From Burkholderiales bacterium UBA2647 (GTDB lineage: Bacteria; Pseudomonadota; Gammaproteobacteria; Burkholderiales; Burkholderiaceae_E), in the NCBI GenBank assembly GCA_002359635.1, contig DENJ01000097.1:4929-35144 (forward strand): 30,216 bases of DNA, written 5' to 3'. Numbering within the stretch: position 1 is the stretch's first letter; each line of letters opens with the position of its first letter. Made by a program: the position numbers and the translations under genes. The notes under the pieces are model-generated. The model was given only the letters and a program-made list of their open reading frames with translations, searched no databases and was not told where the DNA came from. This document shows, in pieces, positions 15,935 to 24,260 of this stretch.

Positions 15935-16876
15935 TTAGTAGCGAATTCTTGGATCAAAAAAAACGTAAGACAAATCGACCAACAGGTTCACCAAAACATA
16001 GACCAGTGAGAAAAATAGAATCACGCCCTGAATCGTTGGAAAGTCTCTGGCAAGTACCGCATCGACAGTAAGTCGTCCAAGACCTGGAATCGCATAAACC
16101 GACTCGGTCACAACCACCCCGCCGATCAAAAGCGCAACGCCTATGCCAATCACCGTGACAATCGGGATCGCAGCATTGGCCAGAGCATGCTTCACCAAAA
16201 CCTGAGACTCCAAAAGCCCTTTAGCTCGTGCTGTGCGGATGTAGTCTTCGCCCAAAGCTTCGAGAACCGAGGCACGCGTGACCCTGGCGATGAGCGCGAT
16301 GTAAATCACCGATAAGGTAACCGCCGGCAAGATTAAATGGTAAAGGTAGGGGCCAAAGCCATCGGCCAAGCGCTTGTAGCCCTGCACCGGGAACCAGCCA
16401 AGCTTCACCGATAAGAGCCAGATCAATATATAAGCAAGGACAAAAACAGGAACCGAAAAACCCATCACCGAAAAACCCATCAGCATCCGATCAAACCAAC
16501 CCCCGAAGCGCCAGGCAGCAAGTACACCAAGCGGTACAGAAACCATTACGGCAATCAAAATCGTGAGCGCAGCGAGCGACAAGGTGGGCTCAAGCCGCTG
16601 ACCAATCAAGTCGATCACTTTGATCTTAAAGTAAAAGGACTCGCCTAAATCCCCCATGGCCATTTGCTTGAGCCAAATGCCGAATTGCACAAGCAAAGGC
16701 TCCTCAAGTCCCAAATTAGCCCTGATCTGAGCGATTTGTTCGGGGGATGCAGCATCCCCGGCGAGAATCGCAGCAGGATCCCCGGGGGTAAGCCGCAGCA
16801 GCATAAAGACCAGGACGGCAACCACCGCAATCGCCGGCAATGTCGCAAGAAGACGTCTGGAAATATAAGCAATCAT
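15935..16876 (-). CDS. dppB: DppB-type ABC transporter permease
   Basis: A 313-residue membrane permease with the classical DppB/OppB N-terminus MIAYISRRLLATLPAI and LRLTPGDPAAILAG. This is followed by ANLGLEEPLLVQFGIWL, the EAA-type loop EDYIRTARAKGLLE, and a terminal DLSYVFFDPRIRY. Length and about six helices are normal. It partners with the DppC-type protein 19 bases downstream. No strong ribosome-binding site precedes the ATG. A 160-base gap separates it from the binding-protein gene, a usual place for transcript processing that lets the binding protein be made in excess. Confidence 0.95.
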   Translation of the reverse strand: MIAYISRRLLATLPAIAVVAVLVFMLLRLTPGDPAAILAGDAASPEQIAQIRANLGLEEPLLVQFGIWLKQMAMGDLGESFYFKIKVIDLIGQRLEPTLSLAALTILIAVMVSVPLGVLAAWRFGGWFDRMLMGFSVMGFSVPVFVLAYILIWLLSVKLGWFPVQGYKRLADGFGPYLYHLILPAVTLSVIYIALIARVTRASVLEALGEDYIRTARAKGLLESQVLVKHALANAAIPIVTVIGIGVALLIGGVVVTESVYAIPGLGRLTVDAVLARDFPTIQGVILFFSLVYVLVNLLVDLSYVFFDPRIRY

Positions 16877-17012
16877 GCGTTCATCGGCGCTTAGCTTGAG
16901 CGATCAGGTCGAAAGCCGGAACGAAACCCTCAGCAGGTTTTTGAGGGCTCGAATCCTTGAGCTAGCAACGCGAAGCCGATCCCTGGCGGCGAACACGGCC
17001 AGCGACCGGCCT

Positions 17013-17042
17013 ATTGATGCTAATTTTTTATTGATGCTAATT
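17013..17042. repeat. Two close copies of a 13-bp AT-rich sequence at the end of the binding-protein gene
   Basis: ATTGATGCTAATT occurs at 17013-17025 and 17030-17042, each followed by a T run. The second copy contains the binding-protein stop codon (17037-17039), so the repeat duplicates the end of the gene into the intergenic region. It looks like slippage and has no evident hairpin. Confidence 0.8.
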
Positions 17043-18623
17043 CTTTTTAATACCCCAATAAACGTTCGAGAGTCCGGAGATATTCACACCTGTTATGTTT
17101 TTCCGAACACCGACAGGTTGCACATACTCACCGAGCGGCGCATGGGTTGCGACTTCAAAGGCACGGGCCTGGATTTGATCGCTCAACTTCTTTTTTGCGC
17201 CGTCATCGGTAGCGCGTAGAAACTGCGAGCGTAATTCTTCAAGCTTCATGTCCTCGCCCCATCCAAACCAACCTGCCTTCAGGCCGCGTGCATCCAGGGC
17301 GGCGTTGTTGATCGGACTCCAAATGTCGGGCGCTACCCAAGCGGTACAAAACATATGCCAGCCGCCGTCCTTGGGTGCATCCTTTTTGGCGCGGCGAGAG
17401 ACAAGCGTCTGCCAATCCATCGCTTGTAAATCGACCTTAAAGCCTGCCTGCCGCATGAGTTGGGCAGCAACATCGGGCAGCTTGCCGATCGATTGCAGAT
17501 CGGTGGGCTTCATGATCACCACAGGTGTGCCGTCATAGCCTGACTTTTTCAAAAGCTCTTGGGCCATCTTCATATTCGATTTGGACTGAATCTCGCTTCC
17601 GGCAGGGCTTCCATAGGGTGTGCCGCAGGTAAACATCGACGGACAAGGCTTATAAAGCTCCTTAACACCCACCTGAGCCCTCAGAAAAGCTTCTTGATTA
17701 AACGAGGCCAAAGCAGCACGCCTGACTTCAGGCTTATTGAAAGGTGCATGCAAGTGGTTGAAACGGCACATGTACTGCAAACCGATCGTCGGCTTGAGAA
17801 CACTGATGGCTGATTCCTTCTGAGCCGACTCATAGAGGTCAAAGGCAACTTGCTCGAGTATGTCGACTTCACCCTTCACAAGGGCATTGAGTGCTGCTTG
17901 ACTATCGCGAAGCGCCAGATTCCAAACCACCCGATCAACAAAAACCTCTTTGCTACCTGCCATTGCCGACACAGGCTCTGGACGCGGCTTATAGTTTTTG
18001 AACTTAAGATAAACAGCTTTATCACCAGGCTTAAACTCATCAGCCTTAAAGGTGTAGGGACCTGAACCAATATGTTCAGTGATTTGCTTAAACGGGTCGG
18101 TCTCGGCAACCCGTTTTGGCATGATAAATGGAACATTTGAAGAAGGCTTACCGAGCGCCTCAAGCACAAAACCGCAGGGCTCCTTAAACACAATTCGGAA
18201 TCGGTTAGCGCTTATAACCTCAAGCTTATCAACGAAGGTATACATCGCCACACCCATGGCGTCGCGCTTACCCCAACGATTAAGCGATGCGATTACGTCC
18301 TCGGAGGTCACTGGGTTGCCGTCGTGAAACTCCAAACCGTTTCGCAGCTTGAATTCCCATACCTTCTTATCGGGCGAAACCAACCAGCTCTCAACCATTT
18401 GTGGCTGGATTTGATTCTTCGCATCGGTCGCAAAAAGCGTGTCATAAATCATGTAACCATGATTCCGACTCATGTAAGCTGTGGTCCATATCGGGTCAAG
18501 AATCGCCAAGTTTGAATGGGGCACCACATTCAAGACTTTTTCTTGAGCAGCGCTTTGCGTGGGTATAAGGAGGGTAAAGCCGAGCGCAGTAGCAAGCGCG
18601 GCCAGACGGTATTTCATTTGCAT
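17037..18623 (-). CDS. Periplasmic peptide/nickel-type ABC substrate-binding protein (SBP_bac_5 family)
   Basis: A 528-residue protein with a Sec signal (KYRLAALATALGFTLLIPTQ, cleaved after SAA) and a mature domain of the DppA/OppA cluster C fold. Family landmarks are WTTAYMSRNHGYMIYDTL, VWEFKLRNGLEFHDGNPVTS and 'DVIASLNRWGKRDA', and the late LRSQFLRATDD region. ATG 18623 is chosen because CAGGAG stands seven bases before it and the signal peptide follows directly; an in-frame ATG 20 codons upstream is unlikely. It heads the leftward operon. The family binds peptides, nickel, glutathione, opines or other small compounds, so 'dipeptide' is only a family name. The WVAPDIWSP segment occurs in some uncharacterised proteobacterial members. 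Confidence 0.94.
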   Translation of the reverse strand: MQMKYRLAALATALGFTLLIPTQSAAQEKVLNVVPHSNLAILDPIWTTAYMSRNHGYMIYDTLFATDAKNQIQPQMVESWLVSPDKKVWEFKLRNGLEFHDGNPVTSEDVIASLNRWGKRDAMGVAMYTFVDKLEVISANRFRIVFKEPCGFVLEALGKPSSNVPFIMPKRVAETDPFKQITEHIGSGPYTFKADEFKPGDKAVYLKFKNYKPRPEPVSAMAGSKEVFVDRVVWNLALRDSQAALNALVKGEVDILEQVAFDLYESAQKESAISVLKPTIGLQYMCRFNHLHAPFNKPEVRRAALASFNQEAFLRAQVGVKELYKPCPSMFTCGTPYGSPAGSEIQSKSNMKMAQELLKKSGYDGTPVVIMKPTDLQSIGKLPDVAAQLMRQAGFKVDLQAMDWQTLVSRRAKKDAPKDGGWHMFCTAWVAPDIWSPINNAALDARGLKAGWFGWGEDMKLEELRSQFLRATDDGAKKKLSDQIQARAFEVATHAPLGEYVQPVGVRKNITGVNISGLSNVYWGIKKN

Positions 18624-18930
18624 CGACGGACTCCTGAGAACTGGGGACTGATTGATCGCTGATGGTGTCGCCCAAGACGGCATCAGCCGATTAACAGGGA
18701 GACGCCGGCCTCTTGTCGGGCCGCCAAACAGTCAGACGATAGCCGATTTGAACAGGACTGTGCAAGCCGTTGGTCGGCACCGACATACGGGTCGATCGCG
18801 GACCATTGCCTAAAAACCGCGAGCCATGTTAGCTTCCGCAAGTCTGCGCACTGACATTGCAAGGCAGATTTTAAATATCGTGGGCATAGACCCAGTATCA
18901 AGCGGTCATCGAACATATCAAAGGGGACTT
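18624..18930. other. Divergent promoter region between the peptide-type ABC and TRAP operons
   Basis: These 307 bases separate two transport operons reading away from each other, so both promoters should lie here. A five-base-pair GC-rich inverted repeat (CGGCC/GGCCG) occurs near 18707-18724. The segment 18850-18870 (CTGACA, then an AT-rich stretch) is a weak promoter candidate for the TRAP operon, with poor -10 match. No gene or regulator is visible. Confidence 0.5.
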
Positions 18931-19977
18931 ATGAAATTCATCATTAAAGCTTTGGCTGGCGCCGCTATTGCGACAGGCCTACTCGCCACACCAGCGATTG
19001 CGCAAGAGAAGAAGGTTCGTGCGCAAATGGGTTGGGCTTTCCCAAGTACCACGGGTCTGCTGGGACCGACCCAGACGCGATTGGTTGAAATGCTACGCAC
19101 CCTGTCAGGGGGCAGCATCGACGTTAAAGGATTTGAGCCAGGCGCACTGGTGCCTGCCAGCCAGTATCTCGATGCCGTCGGCAATGGTTCGCTCGATATG
19201 GCCTGGACTGTTGCAGGATTTTGGACAGGCAAGGATATAGCTTTTGCGATGTACGGCTCGGTACCCTTTGGCCCAGGTGTCGGCGAGTACATCGCTTGGA
19301 TGAAGCACGGTGGTGGCGAGAAGCTGATGAAAGAGCTTCACGCTAAATATAACGTTGAGACGATTCCATGCGGGATCATCTCCCCTGAGGCGTCGGGCTG
19401 GTTCCGCAAAGAAATCAAAACGCTTGATGACCTCAAGGGTTTGAAAATGCGCTTCTTTGGACTTGGCGCCAATGTCATGCAAAAGCTTGGCGTATCAACA
19501 CAACTCCTACAGGCCGGTGAAATTTTCCAGGCCCTTCAACTCGGCACCATCGACGCCACTGAATTTTCGATGCCCGTCATGGACTACACGCTTGGTTTCC
19601 ATCAGGTCGCTAAGTATTACTACTTTCCTGGCTGGCATCAGCAAGCAACGATCAATCAACTGATCATCTCGAAGAAAAAGTGGGCCGAATTCAGTCCTAC
19701 CCAAAAAGCAATCATTCAGGCAGCTTGCGATGCAACGATGCTGCAGCAGTATGCCGAGGGCGAGGCCTCGCAGTTCAAAGCGATGAAGGACATCGAGGCA
19801 AAGGGTGTGAAACTCATGAAGTGGTCGCCTGAGTTTTTAAAGGCCTTCGAGAAAGCATGGGTTGAAGTTGTTGCCGAGCAAAACGCCAAGAGCCCCGAGT
19901 TCAAGAAAGCTTGGGATTCATACAGCACCTTCCGTTCAAACTACAAGGTCTGGAAGGAACTGGGCTACTTGCAGTAA
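18931..19977 (+). CDS. dctP: TRAP transporter periplasmic solute-binding protein (DctP/TakP-like)
   Basis: A 348-residue protein with a clear Sec signal (KALAGAAIATGLLATPAIA, cleavage before QEKK). The body is a DctP-type binding protein of the mannitol/chloroaromatic group (TakP, FcbT1). The carboxylate-binding arginine of TRAP proteins corresponds to Arg174 in LKMRFFG. ATEFSMPVMDYTLGFHQVAK and YYYFPGWHQQ match the TakP-like ligand and dimer region, although TakP-type proteins often have Glu-Trp where this has Glu-Phe. Ligands in this group are small organic acids such as 2-oxo acids and 4-chlorobenzoate. Start 18931 is supported by AAGGGGA four bases upstream and the signal peptide. First gene of dctPQM, divergent from the ABC operon. 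Confidence 0.95.
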   Translation: MKFIIKALAGAAIATGLLATPAIAQEKKVRAQMGWAFPSTTGLLGPTQTRLVEMLRTLSGGSIDVKGFEPGALVPASQYLDAVGNGSLDMAWTVAGFWTGKDIAFAMYGSVPFGPGVGEYIAWMKHGGGEKLMKELHAKYNVETIPCGIISPEASGWFRKEIKTLDDLKGLKMRFFGLGANVMQKLGVSTQLLQAGEIFQALQLGTIDATEFSMPVMDYTLGFHQVAKYYYFPGWHQQATINQLIISKKKWAEFSPTQKAIIQAACDATMLQQYAEGEASQFKAMKDIEAKGVKLMKWSPEFLKAFEKAWVEVVAEQNAKSPEFKKAWDSYSTFRSNYKVWKELGYLQ

Positions 19978-20234
19978 GGTGCGCCTACAGGCTTCACTGT
20001 TATAAACACGATCACATTGCCATCGTGCATTTTGCTTCGGCACAACGGCAATCTGACACTTGCTTCGATTGAAAACGCGCTTGTTCTAAAACCTTGGCTT
20101 GTTGCTGTTTGCCTGACAAGTGAGGAACAAGCCGTTTTTATCGGTCGCTCATCCCACAGCGATCCAATGCATGCGCCACATGATGGCGTTTTCGCCAAGG
20201 GCCGCGCCATTTAAGCCATCAGCAGGTGAAATTC

Positions 20235-20792
20235 ATGGAAATGTTGATCAATCTCGCAGATCGTATCGAGCGATTCTTGCAACGCGTCGCCTCTTTGGGC
20301 GCGTGGTCCTTTATTGCTTGCATCATTGTGATTACGATTGATGTGGTCACCCGGAAAATGGGCTTTCAAGTGCCTGGCCTCGGTTCGACACGTTTACAAG
20401 AACTTGAATGGCAATTACACACCTTACTTTTTTCAACCTGGCTCGGCTACGCTTATGTGCGTAACGCGCATGTTCGCATTGACGTCTTTACAGGCGGCAT
20501 GGATGCCCAACGAAAGATCAAGCTCGAGTTGATTTGCTGCCTGCTCGTTGCCCTGCCCTATCTTGCGATAGCGCTGCCTTACTCGCATAGTTTTTTCATG
20601 ACTTCATTGCTCCAAGGCGAGAGTTCTGAAGCGCCCAATGGCATACCCTACCGCTGGATCGTGAAGTTCTTTCTCTACGGTGGTCTCATTTTGGTCGCTA
20701 TGGCAGTGGTCAACGTCATTTCGCGCTGCCTTGTTGCCTTGTACGGAAGTGCCGAGCAGGTTAAGCGCGTCCACCTGCCTTTTGCGAAATAG
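20235..20792 (+). CDS. dctQ: TRAP transporter small membrane subunit DctQ
   Basis: A 185-residue four-helix membrane protein. The helices lie at about 15-40, 58-75, 95-115 and 145-170. The DctQ signature is LQELEWQLHTLLFSTWLGYA followed by HVRIDVF. It scaffolds the large subunit DctM in Na+-driven organic-acid uptake. ATG 20235 is preferred to GTG 20226 because AGGTGA stands about five bases before it. The 257-base gap after dctP is larger than usual; no terminator or credible gene was found in it, only a small hairpin TGGCG-tttt-CGCCA at 20184-20197, which might protect or process the dctP message. Confidence 0.95.
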   Translation: MEMLINLADRIERFLQRVASLGAWSFIACIIVITIDVVTRKMGFQVPGLGSTRLQELEWQLHTLLFSTWLGYAYVRNAHVRIDVFTGGMDAQRKIKLELICCLLVALPYLAIALPYSHSFFMTSLLQGESSEAPNGIPYRWIVKFFLYGGLILVAMAVVNVISRCLVALYGSAEQVKRVHLPFAK

Positions 20793-20810
20793 AGATCAGG
20801 AGAGATCGTT

Positions 20811-22190
20811 ATGGATTGGCTTATCGATCACCTATCGGTGATCATGTTTGTAGCGCTCGTTGTGGTGATGTTTGCCGGTTATCCGGTCGCATTATTGCTT
20901 GGCGCCATCGGCGTTTATTTTGGCTACTTCGGCATGATTGCCGATGTTTTTAACGTCGCTCAATTTGCCAACCTCTTGCCAAGAATCTGGGGACAGGCGG
21001 CGCAAAATCCCGTGTTGGTAGCGATTCCGATGTTTATATTCATGGGAACCATGCTTGAGAAAAGCGGCGTCGCCGAACAATTGCTCCATATTTTGCAATT
21101 GATGCTCAAGCGAGTTCCGGGCGGCCTAGCAATCGCGGTAACCTTGCTCGGCACCATCATGGCGGCGACCACCGGAATTGTGGGCGCGTCGGTCATTATG
21201 CTCACCCTGATTGCCCTGCCTGTGATGCTCGATAAAGGCTATGACAAGTCTTTATCGGTAGGCACCATCGCTTCGGCGGGCACATTGGGGATTTTGATCC
21301 CTCCGAGCATCATGCTGGTGATCATGGGTGACTTGGTCGGGCTTCCGGTGGGCACCTTGTTTACTGGGGCCATCCTGCCGGGTTTACTGATGAGCACACT
21401 TTATGTGGTCTTTATTTTCCTCGCTTGCTTGATCAAACCCTCGCTCGCTCCTGCTGTCAGAGGCAAGCTTGCGGCCGACGATGAAAAGCTCACCCTGCAA
21501 ATGGTCATGAGCGGTTTTGTGCCCCCTGCTTTCCTCATCGCTCTCGTGCTCGGTTCGATCTTTGCGGGCTGGGCAACGCCCACAGAGGCTTCAGGGGTTG
21601 GAAGCCTTGGCGCGATCATTCTTGCGATCACGAATAAGCGTTTCAGCATGGCTGTGCTGAAAGAGGTGATGAGCTCTTCAGCGTTAACCAATGCCATGGT
21701 GTTTTTCATCATTTTCGGGGCCACGCTTTTTTCTTATGTTTTTCGCGCGCTAGGCGGGGATGATGTCGTTGTCGAAATCCTCAACAAAATGGGCATCAAC
21801 ACAGGATGGGAAGTTTTAATCTTTGTGATGATTCTAGTCTTCATCATGGGATTCTTTTTTGACTGGATCGAGATCTGTCTGATCGTGCTTCCAATTTTTG
21901 CGCCGATCATCGCGAAGGTTGACTTTGGCACATTTATTGAGGGCAAACAGGTTATCCTCGCCTGGTTTACGATTTTGCTTTCGGTCAATATGCAGACTGC
22001 CTTTCTCACGCCGCCCTTTGGCTTTGCTTTGTTCTACATGAAGGGAACCGTGCCACCCTCTGTGACCATGACAGATATTTACAAGGGCATCACACCCTTT
22101 GTGATCGTGCAATTGCTAGCCTTGGTGCTTTGTATGATCTTCCCGGAAATCGTGCTCTACCTCCCGAGAGAGTTTGGATTTTTGGACTAG
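20811..22190 (+). CDS. dctM: TRAP transporter large membrane subunit DctM
   Basis: A 459-residue polytopic protein of the IT superfamily with about twelve to fourteen helices, the transport subunit of the Na+/solute symporter. The motifs include PMFIFMGTMLEKSGVAEQL, TTGIVGASVIM, SAGTLGILIPPSIM in the first half and the matching FLTPPFGFALFYMKG in the second half, as expected of the two inverted halves that form the Na+ sites. AGGAGAG precedes the ATG by six to seven bases, and the gap to dctQ is 18 bases. It is convergent with a VWA gene (17-base gap). Type and length fit the mannitol/chloroaromatic TRAP group. Confidence 0.96.
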   Translation: MDWLIDHLSVIMFVALVVVMFAGYPVALLLGAIGVYFGYFGMIADVFNVAQFANLLPRIWGQAAQNPVLVAIPMFIFMGTMLEKSGVAEQLLHILQLMLKRVPGGLAIAVTLLGTIMAATTGIVGASVIMLTLIALPVMLDKGYDKSLSVGTIASAGTLGILIPPSIMLVIMGDLVGLPVGTLFTGAILPGLLMSTLYVVFIFLACLIKPSLAPAVRGKLAADDEKLTLQMVMSGFVPPAFLIALVLGSIFAGWATPTEASGVGSLGAIILAITNKRFSMAVLKEVMSSSALTNAMVFFIIFGATLFSYVFRALGGDDVVVEILNKMGINTGWEVLIFVMILVFIMGFFFDWIEICLIVLPIFAPIIAKVDFGTFIEGKQVILAWFTILLSVNMQTAFLTPPFGFALFYMKGTVPPSVTMTDIYKGITPFVIVQLLALVLCMIFPEIVLYLPREFGFLD

Positions 22191-22207
22191 TGAATCGGTG
22201 AGGAGAC

Positions 22208-23233
22208 TCAACGCTCATTTGCGGCGCGGGGCAACATCCGTTGACCCCTACGCCAAACAAGCGCGATCGCAGCCATCCCCAAGGCAAACATCAAGGTCAG
22301 GGCAGCAAAGCTTAACTCGGTCTGTTTTTTTTCCAGGGTGAGCTTACCTTGCAAGGCCTGATAGGCGCTGACCAGTTCCTCGGCCGTTGCTGCGTAGAAG
22401 TATTGTCCACCCGTAATCTGAGCTACAGCTTTTAAAGTCTCCTGGTCTACTTTCACGAAAAAAGAATAACCTTCGTATCCAGGAATCACCCCGTGTTCAG
22501 TACCAAAAGCGACCGTGTGCACCTTGATACCCAGGTCAGCAGCGCGCTGAGCGATTTCGATGGGATCTGGACCGGTTGTTCGCCGACCGTCAGAAAGCAG
22601 AACGATTGCAGCACTTCGATCGCTACCGGGTGTTGAAGGTGCGGGCCAAGGGACTGCGGAAGGTGCATAAATCGCCTGCTCCAGATCAATCGCCAGATCG
22701 GGGCGTAGTAAATGAATTGAAAACAATAAGCCGCTACCCGTTGCCGTTGCGCGTTGCAACTCAAAGCGATCGACCGCAGCCAACAAGGCCTCCCGATCTT
22801 CGGTAATGCCTTGCACCACTTGAGCGGTACCTGCAAAGGTCACGAGCCCGGCGCGCACATCATGAGGTAGTTTCCCGATAAAGGCTCGGACCGCAGCCTG
22901 CGCTGCTTCAATACGACTTGGTTCCACATCGCGTGCGAGCATGCTTCTTGAAACATCCATGGCAATCACGAGTTTTCGATAATCGCTGGGCAGGGTGATT
23001 TCGGCCGTCGGACGGGCCAAGGCAGTGAGTCCGACTGCAAACATCAGCCAAAGCAAGAAGGCTGGGAGGTGCACGCGCCAAGCCTGCCCTGGTTGCCGGG
23101 CAGCCTTGAGCAAACGCAAACTTGAAAAATGGATCACAACCTTCTTGCGCTGACGCCAGGCCCAAAGGTAAAGAAAAAACGGAATGGGGATTGAAAGCAA
23201 TGCCCACAACATCTCGGGTGCCAACCAGCCCAT
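22208..23233 (-). CDS. BatA-like von Willebrand factor A domain membrane protein
   Basis: A 341-residue protein with two N-terminal membrane helices (about 8-25 and 56-73), a periplasmic VWA domain (about 87-290) and a C-terminal helix (about 310-328). The metal-ion site is intact: Asp93-x-Ser95-x-Ser97 in MDVSRSM, Thr in GLVTFAG, and Asp in LLSDGRR. It belongs to the Bat (aerotolerance) type, which works with MoxR ATPases and DUF58 proteins. The start at 23233 is chosen for GAGGAG six bases upstream; an earlier in-frame start lies inside the divergent protease gene region. It is head-to-head with the protease-moxR-DUF58-VWA operon and resembles the second VWA protein (shared DVEPSRI), so the two may form a pair. 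Confidence 0.92.
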   Translation of the reverse strand: MGWLAPEMLWALLSIPIPFFLYLWAWRQRKKVVIHFSSLRLLKAARQPGQAWRVHLPAFLLWLMFAVGLTALARPTAEITLPSDYRKLVIAMDVSRSMLARDVEPSRIEAAQAAVRAFIGKLPHDVRAGLVTFAGTAQVVQGITEDREALLAAVDRFELQRATATGSGLLFSIHLLRPDLAIDLEQAIYAPSAVPWPAPSTPGSDRSAAIVLLSDGRRTTGPDPIEIAQRAADLGIKVHTVAFGTEHGVIPGYEGYSFFVKVDQETLKAVAQITGGQYFYAATAEELVSAYQALQGKLTLEKKQTELSFAALTLMFALGMAAIALVWRRGQRMLPRAANER

Positions 23234-23255
23234 AAGCCGCTCCTCGTGGTTAATA

Positions 23256-24203
23256 ATGCACATCATGCCAGCAAGCACAAGCCCTCTGCAGCTTCGCGCA
23301 GTGAAGCGTCGGCGGTGGTTACGCAAATACCCCCTGCTTGCAGCAACAATTGCTTCGCTCGGTCTCACGATGCTCAGCTGGCTAGGCTTTGCGCTCTGGT
23401 ATCACTGGGGCGAGGGCCAGCAGCAATTGCTACCGCTTTATCTTCGCAGCACGATGAATCCGAAAACAGGTGTTCGCAAGGAGCCGCTGCACTTCCCGAA
23501 TCAGGAAAGCTTCGAGCGAGCCATGACGCAAGGTCTGGACAGGCTTGACCTTCCCTCAGTTGCCGAACGCGCAGCCAGGCAGATTCTGCCCTCGGTGGTC
23601 CATATCCGGCTCGAACTCGACAAGGCAGCACTGCCCAAGCCTTCAAGTGAGCAATCCGAACCACGCGGATCCGGTTCGGGTGTGGTCATCAAAGAGGACG
23701 GAACTATTCTCACAAACTTCCATGTTGTCGCCGCCTCGGCGCAGGCCAAAATCATCATCAGTTTTGCCGACGGCAGCGAGTCAGAAGGCCTTGTGATGCA
23801 GGTCATGCCTGAAAAAGATCTCGCGATTGTGCGCCCCAGAAAAATCCCCGACGATGTCCAGCCCGCGACCATCGCCGGAAGCGGCGATCTCAAGCCTGGC
23901 GATCAGGTCGTTGCCGTTGGCTTTCCCTTTGGAATCGGCCCGTCGGTCAGCGCTGGTGTGGTCTCGGGACTTGACCGTGAGTTTCGCAGCCCGGATGGCT
24001 CACGAAGCCTGCGAGGTCTGATTCAGTTTGACGCCGCAGCAAATCCCGGAAGCTCTGGAGGCCCTTTGGTGAATCAGCGCGGTGAAGTGGTTGGCATTGT
24101 CACGGCCATTCTCAACCCTGAAAAATCCAGAACATTTATCGGCATAGGTTTTGCAACGACCATGGAAAGCGCCGGCGCTGCAATGGGTCTCCCACGCTTT
24201 TAG
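23256..24203 (+). CDS. Membrane-anchored trypsin-like serine protease, HtrA-type without PDZ domain
   Basis: A 315-residue protein with a single N-terminal membrane helix (about 28-48) and an HtrA/DegP-type protease domain. The triad is His156 in TNFHVVA, Asp188 in EKDLAIV and Ser267 in NPGSSGGP; the oxyanion region is intact. The protein ends shortly after the protease domain (FATTMES), so no PDZ domain is present, unlike DegS or DegP. The start is uncertain: ATG 23256 and ATG 23265 both lack a clear ribosome-binding site, and further upstream starts would overlap the divergent VWA gene. It probably faces the periplasm. It leads the moxR/DUF58/VWA operon, so it may process envelope proteins in that pathway. 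This is inference from context. Confidence 0.9.
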   Translation: MHIMPASTSPLQLRAVKRRRWLRKYPLLAATIASLGLTMLSWLGFALWYHWGEGQQQLLPLYLRSTMNPKTGVRKEPLHFPNQESFERAMTQGLDRLDLPSVAERAARQILPSVVHIRLELDKAALPKPSSEQSEPRGSGSGVVIKEDGTILTNFHVVAASAQAKIIISFADGSESEGLVMQVMPEKDLAIVRPRKIPDDVQPATIAGSGDLKPGDQVVAVGFPFGIGPSVSAGVVSGLDREFRSPDGSRSLRGLIQFDAAANPGSSGGPLVNQRGEVVGIVTAILNPEKSRTFIGIGFATTMESAGAAMGLPRF

Positions 24204-24260
24204 CCCGATCTTTTATGTGCACTGCTCAGTTTTGCCCCAGCCCTCTTGGAGTATTCATCA

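Noticed and set aside
14986..15957. TTG start for the DppC-type permease at 15957
   Set aside because: It would lie inside the preceding permease gene; ATG 15915 follows that gene's stop and fits family length.
16927..16947. CCCTCA/TGAGGG hairpin between the DppB gene and its binding-protein gene
   Set aside because: The loop is about 9 bases with no following T tract in either direction; too weak to call a terminator.
19965..20214. Frames of 65 and 81 codons on both strands between dctP and dctQ
   Set aside because: No ribosome-binding site, domain or hydrophobic pattern; they lie opposite each other in a gap that TRAP operons can have as an untranslated spacer.
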